This document shows positions 15,787 to 24,427 of a stretch of 64,000 bases of DNA, one piece after another. Where the stretch lies: NCBI GenBank assembly GCA_020641055.1, contig CP067345.1, forward strand, positions 2,225,317 through 2,289,316, given 5' to 3'. Below the pieces are notes generated by a model. The model was not told where the DNA came from, made no database searches, and saw nothing but the letters and a program-made list of their open reading frames with translations. The stretch is from Clostridioides sp. ES-S-0010-02. Lineage in GTDB: Bacteria; Bacillota; Clostridia; Peptostreptococcales; Peptostreptococcaceae. Numbering within the stretch: position 1 is the stretch's first letter; each line of letters begins with the position of its first letter. The position numbers were made by a program, and so were the translations under genes.

Positions 15787-16230
15787 TTGGAAAGTAAACT
15801 TGAAAATAGATGTTCATGGCAAGAGTATTTTATGAGATTATGTGAGACAGTAGCTGAAAGAGGTACTTGTGACAGAGCTTATGTTGGAGCTATAATTGTT
15901 AACTCAGAAAACAGAATCGTATCTACTGGATACAATGGTAGTATATCTGGAGATAATCACTGTAGTGAAGTTGGTCATGAGATGAGAGATGGTCATTGTA
16001 TTAGAACCATTCATGCCGAACAAAATGCCCTTTACTATTGTGCTAAAGAAGGCATATCAGTTAAAGATTGTTCTATTTATGTAACCCATTTTCCTTGTTT
16101 AAATTGTACTAAGGCCATAATTCAATCTGGAATTAAACATATCTACTATAAAACTGGATATAGGATGGATGAATATGCCTTGAGATTATTACAATCAAGC
16201 AATGTGTTATATACAAAATTGCAATTTTAA
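15787..16230 (+). CDS. Deoxycytidylate (dCMP) deaminase, ComEB-like
   Basis: 147 residues from TTG 15787. GGAGG (about 15774-15778) stands eight bases upstream, and an earlier in-frame TTG at 15772 overlaps that ribosome binding site. Zinc-dependent deaminase motifs are HAEQNAL (His and the proton-shuttling Glu) and FPCLNC (two Cys zinc ligands), with an extra Cys/His-rich segment GDNHCSEVGHEMRDGHC typical of the dCMP deaminase group. It converts dCMP to dUMP for dTMP synthesis. It is a single-gene unit. Similar genes occur both in chromosomes (comEB) and in phages, and its neighbour here is endolysin-like. Confidence 0.9.
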   Translation: MESKLENRCSWQEYFMRLCETVAERGTCDRAYVGAIIVNSENRIVSTGYNGSISGDNHCSEVGHEMRDGHCIRTIHAEQNALYYCAKEGISVKDCSIYVTHFPCLNCTKAIIQSGIKHIYYKTGYRMDEYALRLLQSSNVLYTKLQF

Positions 16231-16362
16231 TACTTACACATATTATTCTATAATTTTACAAAATATTTTATATTAGATAATTAAAGTATAAAAAGAAACA
16301 AAATTTTAAATTGTGCATATATTAAATAGAAGTTAAATTTAATCATAAAGGAGATGTATAAT

Positions 16363-17145
16363 TTGAAAGTAGTAGTAATACCAGGGCACACTTTAACTGG
16401 GAAAGGTACAGGAGCTGTAGGATATATAAACGAAAGTAAAGAAACAAGAATAATGAATGACTTAATAGTTAAATGGCTTAAATTAGGAGGGGCTACTGTT
16501 TATACAGGAAAAGTTGATGCATCAAATAATCATTTAGCTGACCAATGTGCTATAGCAAATAAACAAGAAGCTGATTTAGCTGTTCAGATTCATTTTAATG
16601 CAAATGTTACAACTTCAACCCCAGAAGGTACAGAAACTATATATAAATCTAATAATGGAAAAGCATATGCAGAAAAGGTAAATGCTAAACTAGCTACAGT
16701 ATTTAAAAATAGAGGTGCAAAATCTGATGTTAGAGATCTTTATTGGCTTAATCACACTAACGCAACAGCTATACTAATAGAAGTATGCTTTGTAGATAGC
16801 AAAGCGGATACAGATTACTATGTTAATAATAAAGATAAAGTTGCTAAGTTAATAGCAGAAGGAATATTAAATAAATCTATATCAAATTCTCAAGGGGGAG
16901 ATAAAGTGTATGAAAATGTAATAGTTTATAAGGGGGACGCTGATAAAGTTGCTGCTCAAATTTTATACTGGCAATTGAAAGATGCTTTAGTAGTAGAAGC
17001 ATCTAGCTATAAGCAAGGTTTAGGCAAAAAAGTTTATGTTGTAGGTGGAGAAGCTAATAATCTTGTAAAAGGTGATGTAATAATAAATGGTGCTGATAGA
17101 TATGAAACTGTAAAATTAGCATTAAGACAAGTAGGTAAGTTATAA
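16363..17145 (+). CDS. N-acetylmuramoyl-L-alanine amidase, endolysin-like
   Basis: 260 residues from TTG 16363, nine bases after AAGGAG. The ATG at 16354 touches the ribosome binding site and is unlikely. Residues 1-175 form an Amidase_3 zinc domain: VVIPGHT (His ligand), NESKETR (Glu), QIHFNAN (His) and ILIEVCFVDS (catalytic Glu). The C-terminal 75 residues (YENVIVYKGDADKVAAQILYW ... VVGGEAN ... RYETVKLAL, with some residues omitted) resemble the cell-wall-binding half of C. difficile phage endolysins such as CD27L. No signal peptide is present, as in holin-dependent endolysins, and no holin gene is adjacent. It cleaves the bond between muramic acid and the stem peptide. It could be a prophage remnant or a domesticated lysin. 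Confidence 0.88.
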   Translation: MKVVVIPGHTLTGKGTGAVGYINESKETRIMNDLIVKWLKLGGATVYTGKVDASNNHLADQCAIANKQEADLAVQIHFNANVTTSTPEGTETIYKSNNGKAYAEKVNAKLATVFKNRGAKSDVRDLYWLNHTNATAILIEVCFVDSKADTDYYVNNKDKVAKLIAEGILNKSISNSQGGDKVYENVIVYKGDADKVAAQILYWQLKDALVVEASSYKQGLGKKVYVVGGEANNLVKGDVIINGADRYETVKLALRQVGKL

Positions 17146-17175
17146 AATAGATATTATTTTATAAATATATAATAA

Positions 17176-17222
17176 AAAGATGTATCTACTTATTATGTTT
17201 ATTCATCAATAGATACATCTTT
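17176..17222 (+). terminator. Terminator of the amidase gene
   Basis: AAAGATGTATCT (17176-17187) pairs exactly with AGATACATCTTT (17211-17222), followed by ATTTATTTG. Confidence 0.75.
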
Positions 17223-17305
17223 ATTTATTTGTACTTTATAAAGTATTTTCTGTAAAATTAGTTTAGTAAAGTTTTAAATTCACAGAAATACTAAAGCTTA
17301 TCGTA

Positions 17306-17659
17306 TTAATATTTTTTATCCGAAAAAATATTTTTAATTATAGTTAATATATCAACTATGACATCCATATTTGATTTAACGCTGTCTTTAGTAACAAGAA
17401 AGTCTGCTGTAACTTCAGTAACAGCCTCTGTTACATCTTTCATATTCTCGCCTACTTCTCCAAAACTATCTACAACACTAGGAAGATTATTTAAAGTTGT
17501 ATTTATATTTTGAGTATTTTCATTTAATACATTTCCAACAGTATTTAAAATCTTATGTAATTTAGCAAGTACAATAATTAAATAAATTAAAGCGATACAC
17601 CCAAGTATAGCTAATAATACATATATTATACTAATATTAATTGTTATTGTGTTATTCAT
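17306..17659 (-). CDS. DUF948-family membrane-anchored protein
   Basis: 117 residues. The N-terminal membrane segment at about 8-30 (IYVLLAILGCIALIYLIIVL) is followed by a long polar helical part with repeated Asn/Val/Thr heptads (LNTVGNVLNENTQNINTTL), the pattern of DUF948 general-stress-type proteins. It probably forms a coiled coil at the membrane. It starts two bases after the YtxH-like gene stops, so the two form an operon, an arrangement also seen for DUF948/YtxH pairs in Bacillus. No enzymatic motif. Confidence 0.75.
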   Translation of the reverse strand: MNNTITINISIIYVLLAILGCIALIYLIIVLAKLHKILNTVGNVLNENTQNINTTLNNLPSVVDSFGEVGENMKDVTEAVTEVTADFLVTKDSVKSNMDVIVDILTIIKNIFSDKKY

Positions 17660-17661
17660 TG

Positions 17662-18045
17662 TTATTCCTCAGTGACACTTACTGGTTCAACAATGTCTAT
17701 TACTTTATCTTCCTCGCTAGAATCTTCAACACGTTTTTTATTATCTATATAATTTCTTATCTTTTGCTTTGATTCAATGAAATTTCCTTTTCTGTCTTCT
17801 AATTTCTCAGACATCTTACCTTTTACATCCACTGTTTTCATGTTTATTTTATCCGCAATTTGTTGAGATGCATCTTTTATATCTTCTCTTGTTTCTTTTC
17901 CTGATTTAGGTGCTAGTAATACTCCTCCAACTGCACCAGTAACAGCTCCTAATACGACACCAGCCGTTGCAATTTTAGCTTGTTTGGCTTTTTCAGCTCT
18001 TTGTTTAGCTTTTCTTTTATCTTCTATTTTTTTTGATAAGCTCAT
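17662..18045 (-). CDS. YtxH-like general-stress protein
   Basis: 127 residues from ATG 18045, nine bases after AAGGAG. An in-frame TTG six bases earlier is too close to the ribosome binding site. A basic N-terminus is followed by a glycine/alanine-rich hydrophobic segment (about 27-48) and the hallmark GVLLAPKSGKETREDIKD of YtxH proteins. The rest is a charged helix ending in an acidic tail. YtxH members are stress-induced, membrane-associated and of unknown mechanism. It is first gene of the two-gene unit with the DUF948 protein. Confidence 0.85.
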   Translation of the reverse strand: MSLSKKIEDKRKAKQRAEKAKQAKIATAGVVLGAVTGAVGGVLLAPKSGKETREDIKDASQQIADKINMKTVDVKGKMSEKLEDRKGNFIESKQKIRNYIDNKKRVEDSSEEDKVIDIVEPVSVTEE

Positions 18046-18223
18046 ATCCAATCGCTCCTTATTATAATATTTCTAAATATTATAATACATTTTTTTCCAT
18101 AATGATATAGTTTCTAACTAAATTTTTAAAAACTAATAAAAAGTTCTTTCTAGTATTTATATATATAATAAGAATTCTAAACTACATTCCAAAAATTCTA
18201 TAATATAAGTATCTGAAAACTCT

Positions 18224-18337
18224 TTAATATAAGTCTCCTACTCTTTCACTGTATATCAAAAATTTTGATGCAGTTTCTAAATACAATTCTTCATTAGCGT
18301 TTAAACATCTTATTTCTTTTGTGCTAAATATCTCCAT
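18224..18337 (-). CDS. Possible 37-residue protein
   Basis: ATG 18337 and stop at 18224-18226. The product starts MEIFSTKEIRCLNANEELYL and ends YSERVGDLY. AAAAGGG upstream is a weak but usable ribosome binding site. It lies just downstream of the candidate ncRNA terminator on the same strand. Length and AT-richness mean chance cannot be excluded. No family recognised. Confidence 0.35.
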   Translation of the reverse strand: MEIFSTKEIRCLNANEELYLETASKFLIYSERVGDLY

Positions 18338-18364
18338 ATTTTTAACCCTTTTAAATAAATTAAT

Positions 18365-18517
18365 TAAAAAAACAATAAGAGAGGAATTAATCCTCTCTTT
18401 TAAATTTAATTAGATTTGGCAGGGCGGCGTATCCTGCATCTCTATTAACTACCCTATAAGCAGCGTATTGGGTGCCTTTTCCAACCTCAAATCTAATAAA
18501 TAAATATTTACATATAT
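18365..18517 (-). ncRNA. Candidate structured RNA with its own promoter and terminator
   Basis: On the minus strand a consensus promoter (18524-18552) is followed by a compact, unusually GC-rich stretch that is closed by TTAGATTTG (18488-18496) pairing with CAAATCTAA (18410-18418). Inside it, GGCAGGGCGGCGTATCCTGC (plus strand) and TACCCTATAAGCAGCG form further helices. It ends with AAGAGAGGA/TCCTCTCTT (18377-18399) and a minus-strand U-run. No reading frame with a ribosome binding site spans it. The size is about 140-150 nt. It could belong to a conserved Clostridia sRNA family, for instance one of the spore-former RNAs, but I cannot name it from sequence alone. Confidence 0.65.
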
Positions 18518-18523
18518 ATTTAT

Positions 18524-18552
18524 ATTATAACTTATTTGATAATATTTTTCAA
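18524..18552 (-). promoter_or_regulatory. SigmaA-type promoter of the candidate ncRNA
   Basis: Read on the minus strand: TTGAAA (18552-18547), 17-base spacer, TATAAT (18529-18524). The first transcribed base should be near 18517. Confidence 0.65.
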
Positions 18553-18580
18553 TGCTTTAGGAAAAATTAATAATATTATG

Positions 18581-18964
18581 TTAACCATCATATTGTAATA
18601 CTCTTCCACTACTAATTCTACTTTCTAATTTTGCTTCTTTTATGGCGTATAATGAAGAGACATATAGATATCCCTTTTTTGTATCTAGTTCTGTAGCAAC
18701 TAATATATAATCATCAAGTTTTTTTACAAATTCTACACTTTTACCAGGTTTTTTAGGATGACTTCCTATATACTCAGGAGATTTTAGCACTGTTTTTATA
18801 GTTTCTAGTATATCATTAAAAATGTCTTTACTCAATTGACCTCTATGTTTTTTCTTTATATGTTTTATAACACCAGAAGAAGCATAAATTTTACCAGTAT
18901 ATTTAATTCCAGCGAGTTCAGCTAATTCTTCATCTATGATTCCAACAACTTTGTCTGTAGACAT
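18581..18964 (-). CDS. PBECR-like (phage Barnase-EndoU-ColicinE5/RelE-like) fold protein
   Basis: 127 residues from ATG 18964. A GTG nine bases earlier is almost on top of AAAGGA, so the ATG is preferred. The order of elements, GKIYASSGVIKHIKKKH, LKSPEYIGSHPKKPGKSVEF, YILVATELDTKKGYLYVSSLY, matches the PBECR group of compact nuclease-like domains often found as the C-terminal toxin part of phage polyvalent proteins. Here it stands alone. A catalytic His/Lys/Arg set is plausible (His at HIKKKH, Ser-Ser before Leu-Tyr), but activity is unproven. No antitoxin-like partner is adjacent. Confidence 0.6.
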   Translation of the reverse strand: MSTDKVVGIIDEELAELAGIKYTGKIYASSGVIKHIKKKHRGQLSKDIFNDILETIKTVLKSPEYIGSHPKKPGKSVEFVKKLDDYILVATELDTKKGYLYVSSLYAIKEAKLESRISSGRVLQYDG

Positions 18965-19404
18965 ATAAAGCACATTCCTTTCTAAGATAATTTATTGCTA
19001 AAATTATTAAAATTAAATATCTATATTTAAAGTATAGTTTATTCGAAAAAGAAAAGATAGTATAATATAGTTTTTTCATATCTGACCTTACATAACCTCT
19101 TTTTATATGATTTATAAATGGTAACTAAGGCTCTATTTTCAAATTATTTTTGGAAAATTTTTAGTTTTTTAAGCTTATATTATATATATATCATTTTTTA
19201 CTTGAAAATATATATATTCTGAATTATTATAATAGTAAGAATTGAAATGAAATTAGGCAAGGCTGTTGAAAGATTTTATGATTAGATATGGAGAAAATAT
19301 AGTAGACTTTTGTTTGTACAGAATAATAATGCATGTTTTATTTTAAAGTGTTCTATGATAATATTATTTTTATATATCAAATAAATTACCAACAGGAGGA
19401 AATT
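18965..19404. other. Divergent intergenic region
   Basis: No gene is seen. It holds the minus-strand start region of the PBECR-like gene, extremely AT-rich sequence, and the promoter and AGGAGG site of the deacylase gene at 19405. Confidence 0.5.
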
Positions 19405-19893
19405 ATGAACGCTCAACAAGAAGTATATAAAAAATTGGATGAACTAAATATATCTTATGAAATTGTAAATCATCCTGCAGTCTATACAATTGATGAAATG
19501 GAACAATTAAAAACACTACAAATGGAGTTTGTTGTAAAAAATTTATTCCTTCGTGATTCTAAGGGTAAAGAGCACTTTTTAGTTGTCTTAGGTAAAGATA
19601 AAAAAGCAGATTTAAAGGATATACGCCAAAAAATTGATAGTAAACCTCTTAGTTTCGCTTCTGAAGAAAGACTTGAAAAATATCTAAAACTTACTAAGGG
19701 AGCTGTAACACCTTTTGGTATACTAAATGATACTGATGCTATTGTAAAAATTGTATTTGATAAAGATTTATTGAAAATGGATAAAATAGGTATACATCCA
19801 AATGACAATACTGCCACTGTATTTTTAAAGTTTGAAGATTTAAAAAGGATTATAGAAAAAAATGGAAATGAAATATACTATGTAGAAGTATAG
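19405..19893 (+). CDS. YbaK/ProX-type aminoacyl-tRNA deacylase
   Basis: 162 residues from ATG 19405, eight bases after AGGAGG. An upstream in-frame extension of 24 codons has no ribosome binding site and is not protein-like. The fold is that of the editing domain INS/YbaK: VNHPAVYTIDEMEQL, VVKNLFLRDSKGKEHFLVVL, conserved catalytic Lys in VVKNLF, and GAVTPFGILND (the TPFG loop). Such proteins hydrolyse mischarged tRNA, here most likely Ala-tRNA(Pro) as in ProXp-ala/PrdX. It is a single-gene unit with a strong terminator. Confidence 0.88.
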   Translation: MNAQQEVYKKLDELNISYEIVNHPAVYTIDEMEQLKTLQMEFVVKNLFLRDSKGKEHFLVVLGKDKKADLKDIRQKIDSKPLSFASEERLEKYLKLTKGAVTPFGILNDTDAIVKIVFDKDLLKMDKIGIHPNDNTATVFLKFEDLKRIIEKNGNEIYYVEV

Positions 19894-19925
19894 GTTTATT
19901 ATTTTACATATAATAAATGATAGAT

Positions 19926-19968
19926 AAAGTGGGTACCTCAAAATAAAAATTTGAGTCATCCACTTTTT
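19926..19968 (+). terminator. Terminator of the deacylase gene
   Basis: AAAGTGGGTACCTCAAA (19926-19942) pairs imperfectly with TTTGAGTCATCCACTTT (19950-19966). T-run follows. Confidence 0.75.
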
Positions 19969-19987
19969 TATACAAAAAATAGAAAGG

Positions 19988-20005
19988 GGGGTTCATAAGA
20001 ACCCC
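19988..20005 (-). terminator. Hairpin downstream of the FtsX-type permease gene
   Basis: GGGGTTC (19988-19994) and GAACCCC (19999-20005) with a four-base loop. It is the nearest hairpin after the minus-strand gene ending at 20123. No strong U-run on that strand (CTTTCTATTTTTTG), so assignment is tentative. Confidence 0.45.
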
Positions 20006-20122
20006 TAGTATAATTCACACTACTTCCATAGATGAACTCTGTATTTTCAATGTTTAAATCGCCTTTTGGGACAATTGTGAATCATTTGAACTCAATCACG
20101 CATGTATCTCTTTTATTTTCTA

Positions 20123-22669
20123 TTAAGTCATATCATCCCTAAGCGCATCAATAATATTTTCTCTTTTTATTTTACTAATGGCATACAACATTGTAATGAA
20201 CACTATAAAGAGAACGACAAACACGCTGATTCCGATACTGGTCCATGGAAGTACAAAATCTATATCATCTTTGACCATTCCTTTATGAATTAGCCAGGAA
20301 GAAATTACAGCTATAGGAAGTCCAAAGAACAGCGACCTCATGCCATAAAAGGCACACTCAAAATTCATCATCTTCTGAAAATCGCGTTCAGACATTCCCA
20401 CAGAGCGAAGCATGGCAAGTTCACGACGGCGTAGCTTGATATTTGTGGAAATTGTGTTGAATACATTGGCTACTGCAATCAGCGAGATCATAATTATAAA
20501 AGTATATGCGAACACGTTGGCAATAAAGATGTAATTACGGTTTTCGTCCATCATTCCATACATATTGTACAGGTTATACTCAGCCGTAATCCCTTCGATT
20601 TCGATGATTTTCTCCATTTCTGCAACTGACTGATTGGGATTCTTTGATTTAAAACTCAAGCTTTTAATTCCTTTAGAAATACTTGGAGTCTCAAACGAAT
20701 CTTTGACCGAATAAGGTGCCAACACCCTGAAGCAGGCTTTCCTCATCTTTGAGTTTCTGACACCTGGTGGAGAATCAGGTGGCACGACTTTTACAAATGA
20801 AATGTTTACATTTTGCCTATCGACTGTGTTCGACTTGCTATCAGCTTCAGAAGTAAGTTTAAGATTTATGGAAGAATTTGTGAAGATATCAATAGTATGG
20901 TCATCCTCCACCATCATGGAAACGGCAATCATTTTTGCATTTTGCCCAGTGTACTCTTCTGTTGGCAACCCCAGACTTTTGATAATGTTCAGATACGTAC
21001 TGTCATCAAGAAACTGCATATCTACTGGCATATCAACCGTTTCAGATGGCGAATGTGAACCCTCATAGTTCAAGTAATCATCTGTAAGTTCACTTACTTT
21101 AACAACACATGAATAGGTCATAAGTTCTTGATACAAGCCTTCATACACACCATTGGTAGTCTTCAGCTTATTGTATAGCTGTAGCATTTTACTGTCATTC
21201 ATGTCCTGTGTGGAAAAAATGATGTCCTGGTCAGTAACCTCTGATGCCTGATTTGAAACTTGTTTCAAATCAGCTACCAAAGCACTGGTCGATATGAACA
21301 GCACTATACTTAAAACAAGCGATAGCACAATACTACGATAGCGTTTCTTGTTTCTTTTAAAATTCTTCAGCGCCAGAGTTCCCTCCAGACCGTAAATACG
21401 CTGTGCAAGCTTTGATATCCTTACTGCTTTGGATTCAATTTTCACCTCGTTCGTCTGGCGAATACACTCCATCACTGGTTTGCTGGCAGCCTTTCTAGCT
21501 GGAATATAAGCCGATATCAAGATGGTAACCATGCTGACCACTGCCGCAACAACGATTGCTGGGATGGACAACGTCAAGGTCAAAGGTACATTGGTGTAGA
21601 GAACATTTGCGAAATTTTTGGAGATAACAGAAATAACAAGTCCAATACTAACTATACCAACCGCAACACCAATTGGTATGCCAACAGCACCAATGCAAAG
21701 ACCTTCAAATAAAACTGAATTACGTAGCTGCTTTGCTGTAGCTCCAACAGATGAAAGGATTCCAAACTGCTGTGTGCGTTCGTTCAACGACATGTTAAAC
21801 GAATTATATATCAGAAAAATCGAGCCGAGCATGATTATGGCGACCACAATACCACCAACTGAGTACAAAAGCATATTGAACAAGTTATTGTCGGAAATAC
21901 CCATGAAACGCAACACATTATCATTTAAAACGTAAGCATGGTCTCCAGTACTGTTTGTATATGAATGAACCTGACGTGGATTTTTCAACGTGACAAACAG
22001 GCTAAGGCTGTCAGCCTTGATTTGTGCATCCGCTTTGGTTATCAATGTGTATCCTGGTGCGGAAGATTCCTCAAAGACAGGCCTTTGGCAGGTACCAACA
22101 ACTGTGTAGCTTCTCTCGCCTTGTGGAACAAGAGTTTCATCTCCAGCAGTATATTGGTCACTCTGACTAAGCTTCTCATTTCCATTCATACGGTTTCCCA
22201 CAGGCAAAGAAATAGTGTCGCCCACTGCGAATTTGACACCGCCATCTGTTGCAACTTTACCCGAAACAAGAATCTCTCCACTGTTTTCAGGTAATCTGCC
22301 AGAAATCAAAGTTATAGGCAAAGTATCAAAGGCTTTTTCGCTGAATCCAGCTATAAAAAGATACGGTTTGTTTGGGTTTTTGTTGCCATCAAGCTTTGCA
22401 TAGCCAATATTTTCAAATGTTGCGGTATTTGCAACTTTATCATTTCCTATCTGTTTCTGTACGAAAGAGGAATTAACATCCAAAAACTCAACATGCCAAC
22501 CACCATATTTCTCAATCGAACCATTTACCATATAGTTTTGCAGGGAAATGGCAAGTGTAGCGACTGCTGTAATCATAGCAGCAGACAGAACAACTCCGAT
22601 AACTGTTACAATCGTTCGTGTGCGTCTCTTTTTCATGTTTTGCAGTGCAACTTTGTTGAAAATGTTCAT
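20123..22669 (-). CDS. FtsX/MacB-like ABC transporter permease
   Basis: 848 residues. A membrane segment at about 17-40 is followed by an extracellular MacB-like domain. FtsX domain one covers about residues 265-400 (three segments, with RTQQFGILSSVGATAKQLRNS), another segment lies at about 445-465 before a second extracellular domain, and FtsX domain two covers about 720-845 (RRRELAMLRSVGMSERDF). Both FtsX cytoplasmic motifs (ERxxxxGxLxxxGA) are intact. It works with the adjacent ATPase in export or mechanical signalling across the membrane, often of antimicrobial peptides. Its start lies nine bases before the ATPase stop region. Codon use is more GC-rich than the neighbours, suggesting transfer. 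Confidence 0.9.
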   Translation of the reverse strand: MNIFNKVALQNMKKRRTRTIVTVIGVVLSAAMITAVATLAISLQNYMVNGSIEKYGGWHVEFLDVNSSFVQKQIGNDKVANTATFENIGYAKLDGNKNPNKPYLFIAGFSEKAFDTLPITLISGRLPENSGEILVSGKVATDGGVKFAVGDTISLPVGNRMNGNEKLSQSDQYTAGDETLVPQGERSYTVVGTCQRPVFEESSAPGYTLITKADAQIKADSLSLFVTLKNPRQVHSYTNSTGDHAYVLNDNVLRFMGISDNNLFNMLLYSVGGIVVAIIMLGSIFLIYNSFNMSLNERTQQFGILSSVGATAKQLRNSVLFEGLCIGAVGIPIGVAVGIVSIGLVISVISKNFANVLYTNVPLTLTLSIPAIVVAAVVSMVTILISAYIPARKAASKPVMECIRQTNEVKIESKAVRISKLAQRIYGLEGTLALKNFKRNKKRYRSIVLSLVLSIVLFISTSALVADLKQVSNQASEVTDQDIIFSTQDMNDSKMLQLYNKLKTTNGVYEGLYQELMTYSCVVKVSELTDDYLNYEGSHSPSETVDMPVDMQFLDDSTYLNIIKSLGLPTEEYTGQNAKMIAVSMMVEDDHTIDIFTNSSINLKLTSEADSKSNTVDRQNVNISFVKVVPPDSPPGVRNSKMRKACFRVLAPYSVKDSFETPSISKGIKSLSFKSKNPNQSVAEMEKIIEIEGITAEYNLYNMYGMMDENRNYIFIANVFAYTFIIMISLIAVANVFNTISTNIKLRRRELAMLRSVGMSERDFQKMMNFECAFYGMRSLFFGLPIAVISSWLIHKGMVKDDIDFVLPWTSIGISVFVVLFIVFITMLYAISKIKRENIIDALRDDMT

Positions 22670-22677
22670 GGATATAC

Positions 22678-23355
22678 CTACCTCCTTTCATCTCGCGTCA
22701 CTTTGCCATCTGATATGCAGATAATGCGGTCTGCTTGCAGGGCTATATTTTCGTCATGCGTTACAATGATAAGGGTTTGACGATATTTTTTATTGCTTAA
22801 TTTCAATAGATTGATAATTTCATGTCCATTTCGGCTGTCTAAACTACCTGTGGGTTCATCAGCAAGCATTACCGCTGGGGCATTCATTAAAGCACGTCCT
22901 ATGGAAACACGCTGTTGCTGACCGCCAGAAAGCTGATTTGGTAAATGCGTTTTGCGGTCTTTTAGCCCAAGTAGGTCCATCAAGTCATTTAAGCGTTCCT
23001 CATTGACCTTTCGCTTGTCCATCAGTATAGGTAAAGTGATGTTTTCCACAACATTCAGAGTTGGAATAAGGTTATGAAATTGGTAAATCAGTCCGACTTG
23101 TCGCCTACGGAAAATGGCCAGCTTTTCATTGCTTTGGGCATATACATCCTGACCGTCCAAATACACCTTTCCGCTTGTTGGTACGTCCACTCCACCGATG
23201 ATATGAAGTAATGTGGATTTTCCTGAGCCAGATGAACCAATGATTGCAGTAAACTCCCCCTTTTCTATTGTAAGCGAAACATTGTCAAGTGCGGTAACTT
23301 TGTTCTCGCCCTTGCCGTAGACCTTGCATAGATTTTCAATTTTTAAGAACTCCAT
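22678..23355 (-). CDS. LolD/MacB-type ABC transporter ATPase
   Basis: 225 residues. Walker [10 protein letters not shown] near 38-46, Q-loop IYQFHN, signature LSGGQQQRV, Walker [13 protein letters not shown] and switch VTHD are all present. The family partners FtsX-type permeases and couples ATP hydrolysis to extrusion or pulling work. AAGGAG precedes the ATG. It lies between histidine kinase and permease on the same strand, with 82 bases to the kinase stop, so the four genes 25100-20123 form one module. GC-rich codons as in the rest of this module. Confidence 0.93.
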   Translation of the reverse strand: MEFLKIENLCKVYGKGENKVTALDNVSLTIEKGEFTAIIGSSGSGKSTLLHIIGGVDVPTSGKVYLDGQDVYAQSNEKLAIFRRRQVGLIYQFHNLIPTLNVVENITLPILMDKRKVNEERLNDLMDLLGLKDRKTHLPNQLSGGQQQRVSIGRALMNAPAVMLADEPTGSLDSRNGHEIINLLKLSNKKYRQTLIIVTHDENIALQADRIICISDGKVTRDERR

Positions 23356-23437
23356 TATGTAAGTCTCCTTTCTTATGGTTTAACCATATAATATAACTTT
23401 CAACTTACATCTGTGTGACTTTCAGGTGAGAGATTAG

Positions 23438-24427
23438 TCACTTTGGGAAACGAATTACAAATATCGCGCCACCTTTTTGGTGATTTTTTGCAGTAATCGT
23501 CCCTCCCTGTCGTGTTATAATTATTTTACAGAGTGCCAATCCAATCCCATATCCTGTGGCTTCTGCGTTTTTACCACGATAAAATCTATCAAACAAATAA
23601 GGTAAATCTTCTTTTTCAAATCCTGTGCCACTGTCATGGATAGTAATCTCAGTAAATAGCGGATTATCCTCACAAACAATCTCAATCTTCCCATTATCGC
23701 CTGCACTTTCCATACAATTTTTGAGGATATTCTGAATTGCTTCTGAAAGCCAACCCGAATCACCCTGAATAATCATTCCTTTAGGCACATCTATTTGTAA
23801 AGCAATGTTATGCAGTTCAATTGGAATTAGAAATGGTCGAAGTGAGTTGTATATCAAGTTGTTCACATCTATCTGCTCGCTTTGGAAAACTACAATACCT
23901 GCGTCTAAGCGAGATAACTTCAATAGGGAAGTAATCAACCAATCCATCTTTACAAATAATTCCTCTGTTTCCCTCACCAATGCCTTTCGTTGATTTTCAT
24001 CAGAGCTATTTGATAGCAATGACAGAATAATATTCGCGGATGTAAGAGGTGTGCGGAGTTGGTGGGCTATGTCAGCCAACGAATCAGCAAGATGTTCTTT
24101 TTCTTTTTTCAGCGCATCGTTTTGTTCCCGAATACATAGTGTCATTTTTGTTATCTCGCTGTGCAGAATGGAAAGTTCGCCCTCGTCCGATTCACCAATA
24201 TACAGATGGTCAGCATTATGAAGCACAAGATCAATTTGATTAGAAATCTGTGCAATATTTTTATATCGAGCTTTGGTAAAAGAGAAAAACGCTAAACCAA
24301 AGGCAGTAACAGAAATAATAGAAAGGATTCCCGCCACCATATTTATTGTAAATCCAAGCGTTACAGTGGTGACAGCCATTAAAGAGAACAAAATAGCAAA
24401 CTGCTTAAACTCTCTATTTCGAAGCAT
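23438..24427 (-). CDS. Sensor histidine kinase of the ABC module
   Basis: 329 residues from ATG 24427, preceded by GGGGGACGATT. An earlier start would overlap further into the regulator gene and lacks a ribosome binding site. Two membrane segments at about 10-28 and 30-52 enclose almost no outer loop, the intramembrane-sensing design seen in kinases that respond to ABC transporters. HisKA with DIAHQLRTPLTSAN at about 122-134 (phosphorylated His), then N-box (NILKNCMESA), GxG (SGTGFEKEDL, YGIGLALCK). It overlaps the response-regulator gene by 14 bases and phosphorylates that regulator. Confidence 0.92.
   Translation of the reverse strand: MLRNREFKQFAILFSLMAVTTVTLGFTINMVAGILSIISVTAFGLAFFSFTKARYKNIAQISNQIDLVLHNADHLYIGESDEGELSILHSEITKMTLCIREQNDALKKEKEHLADSLADIAHQLRTPLTSANIILSLLSNSSDENQRKALVRETEELFVKMDWLITSLLKLSRLDAGIVVFQSEQIDVNNLIYNSLRPFLIPIELHNIALQIDVPKGMIIQGDSGWLSEAIQNILKNCMESAGDNGKIEIVCEDNPLFTEITIHDSGTGFEKEDLPYLFDRFYRGKNAEATGYGIGLALCKIIITRQGGTITAKNHQKGGAIFVIRFPK

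Noticed and set aside
19333-19404. 24-codon extension of the YbaK-like protein
   Set aside because: AGGAGG stands directly before ATG 19405 and the extension is not protein-like.
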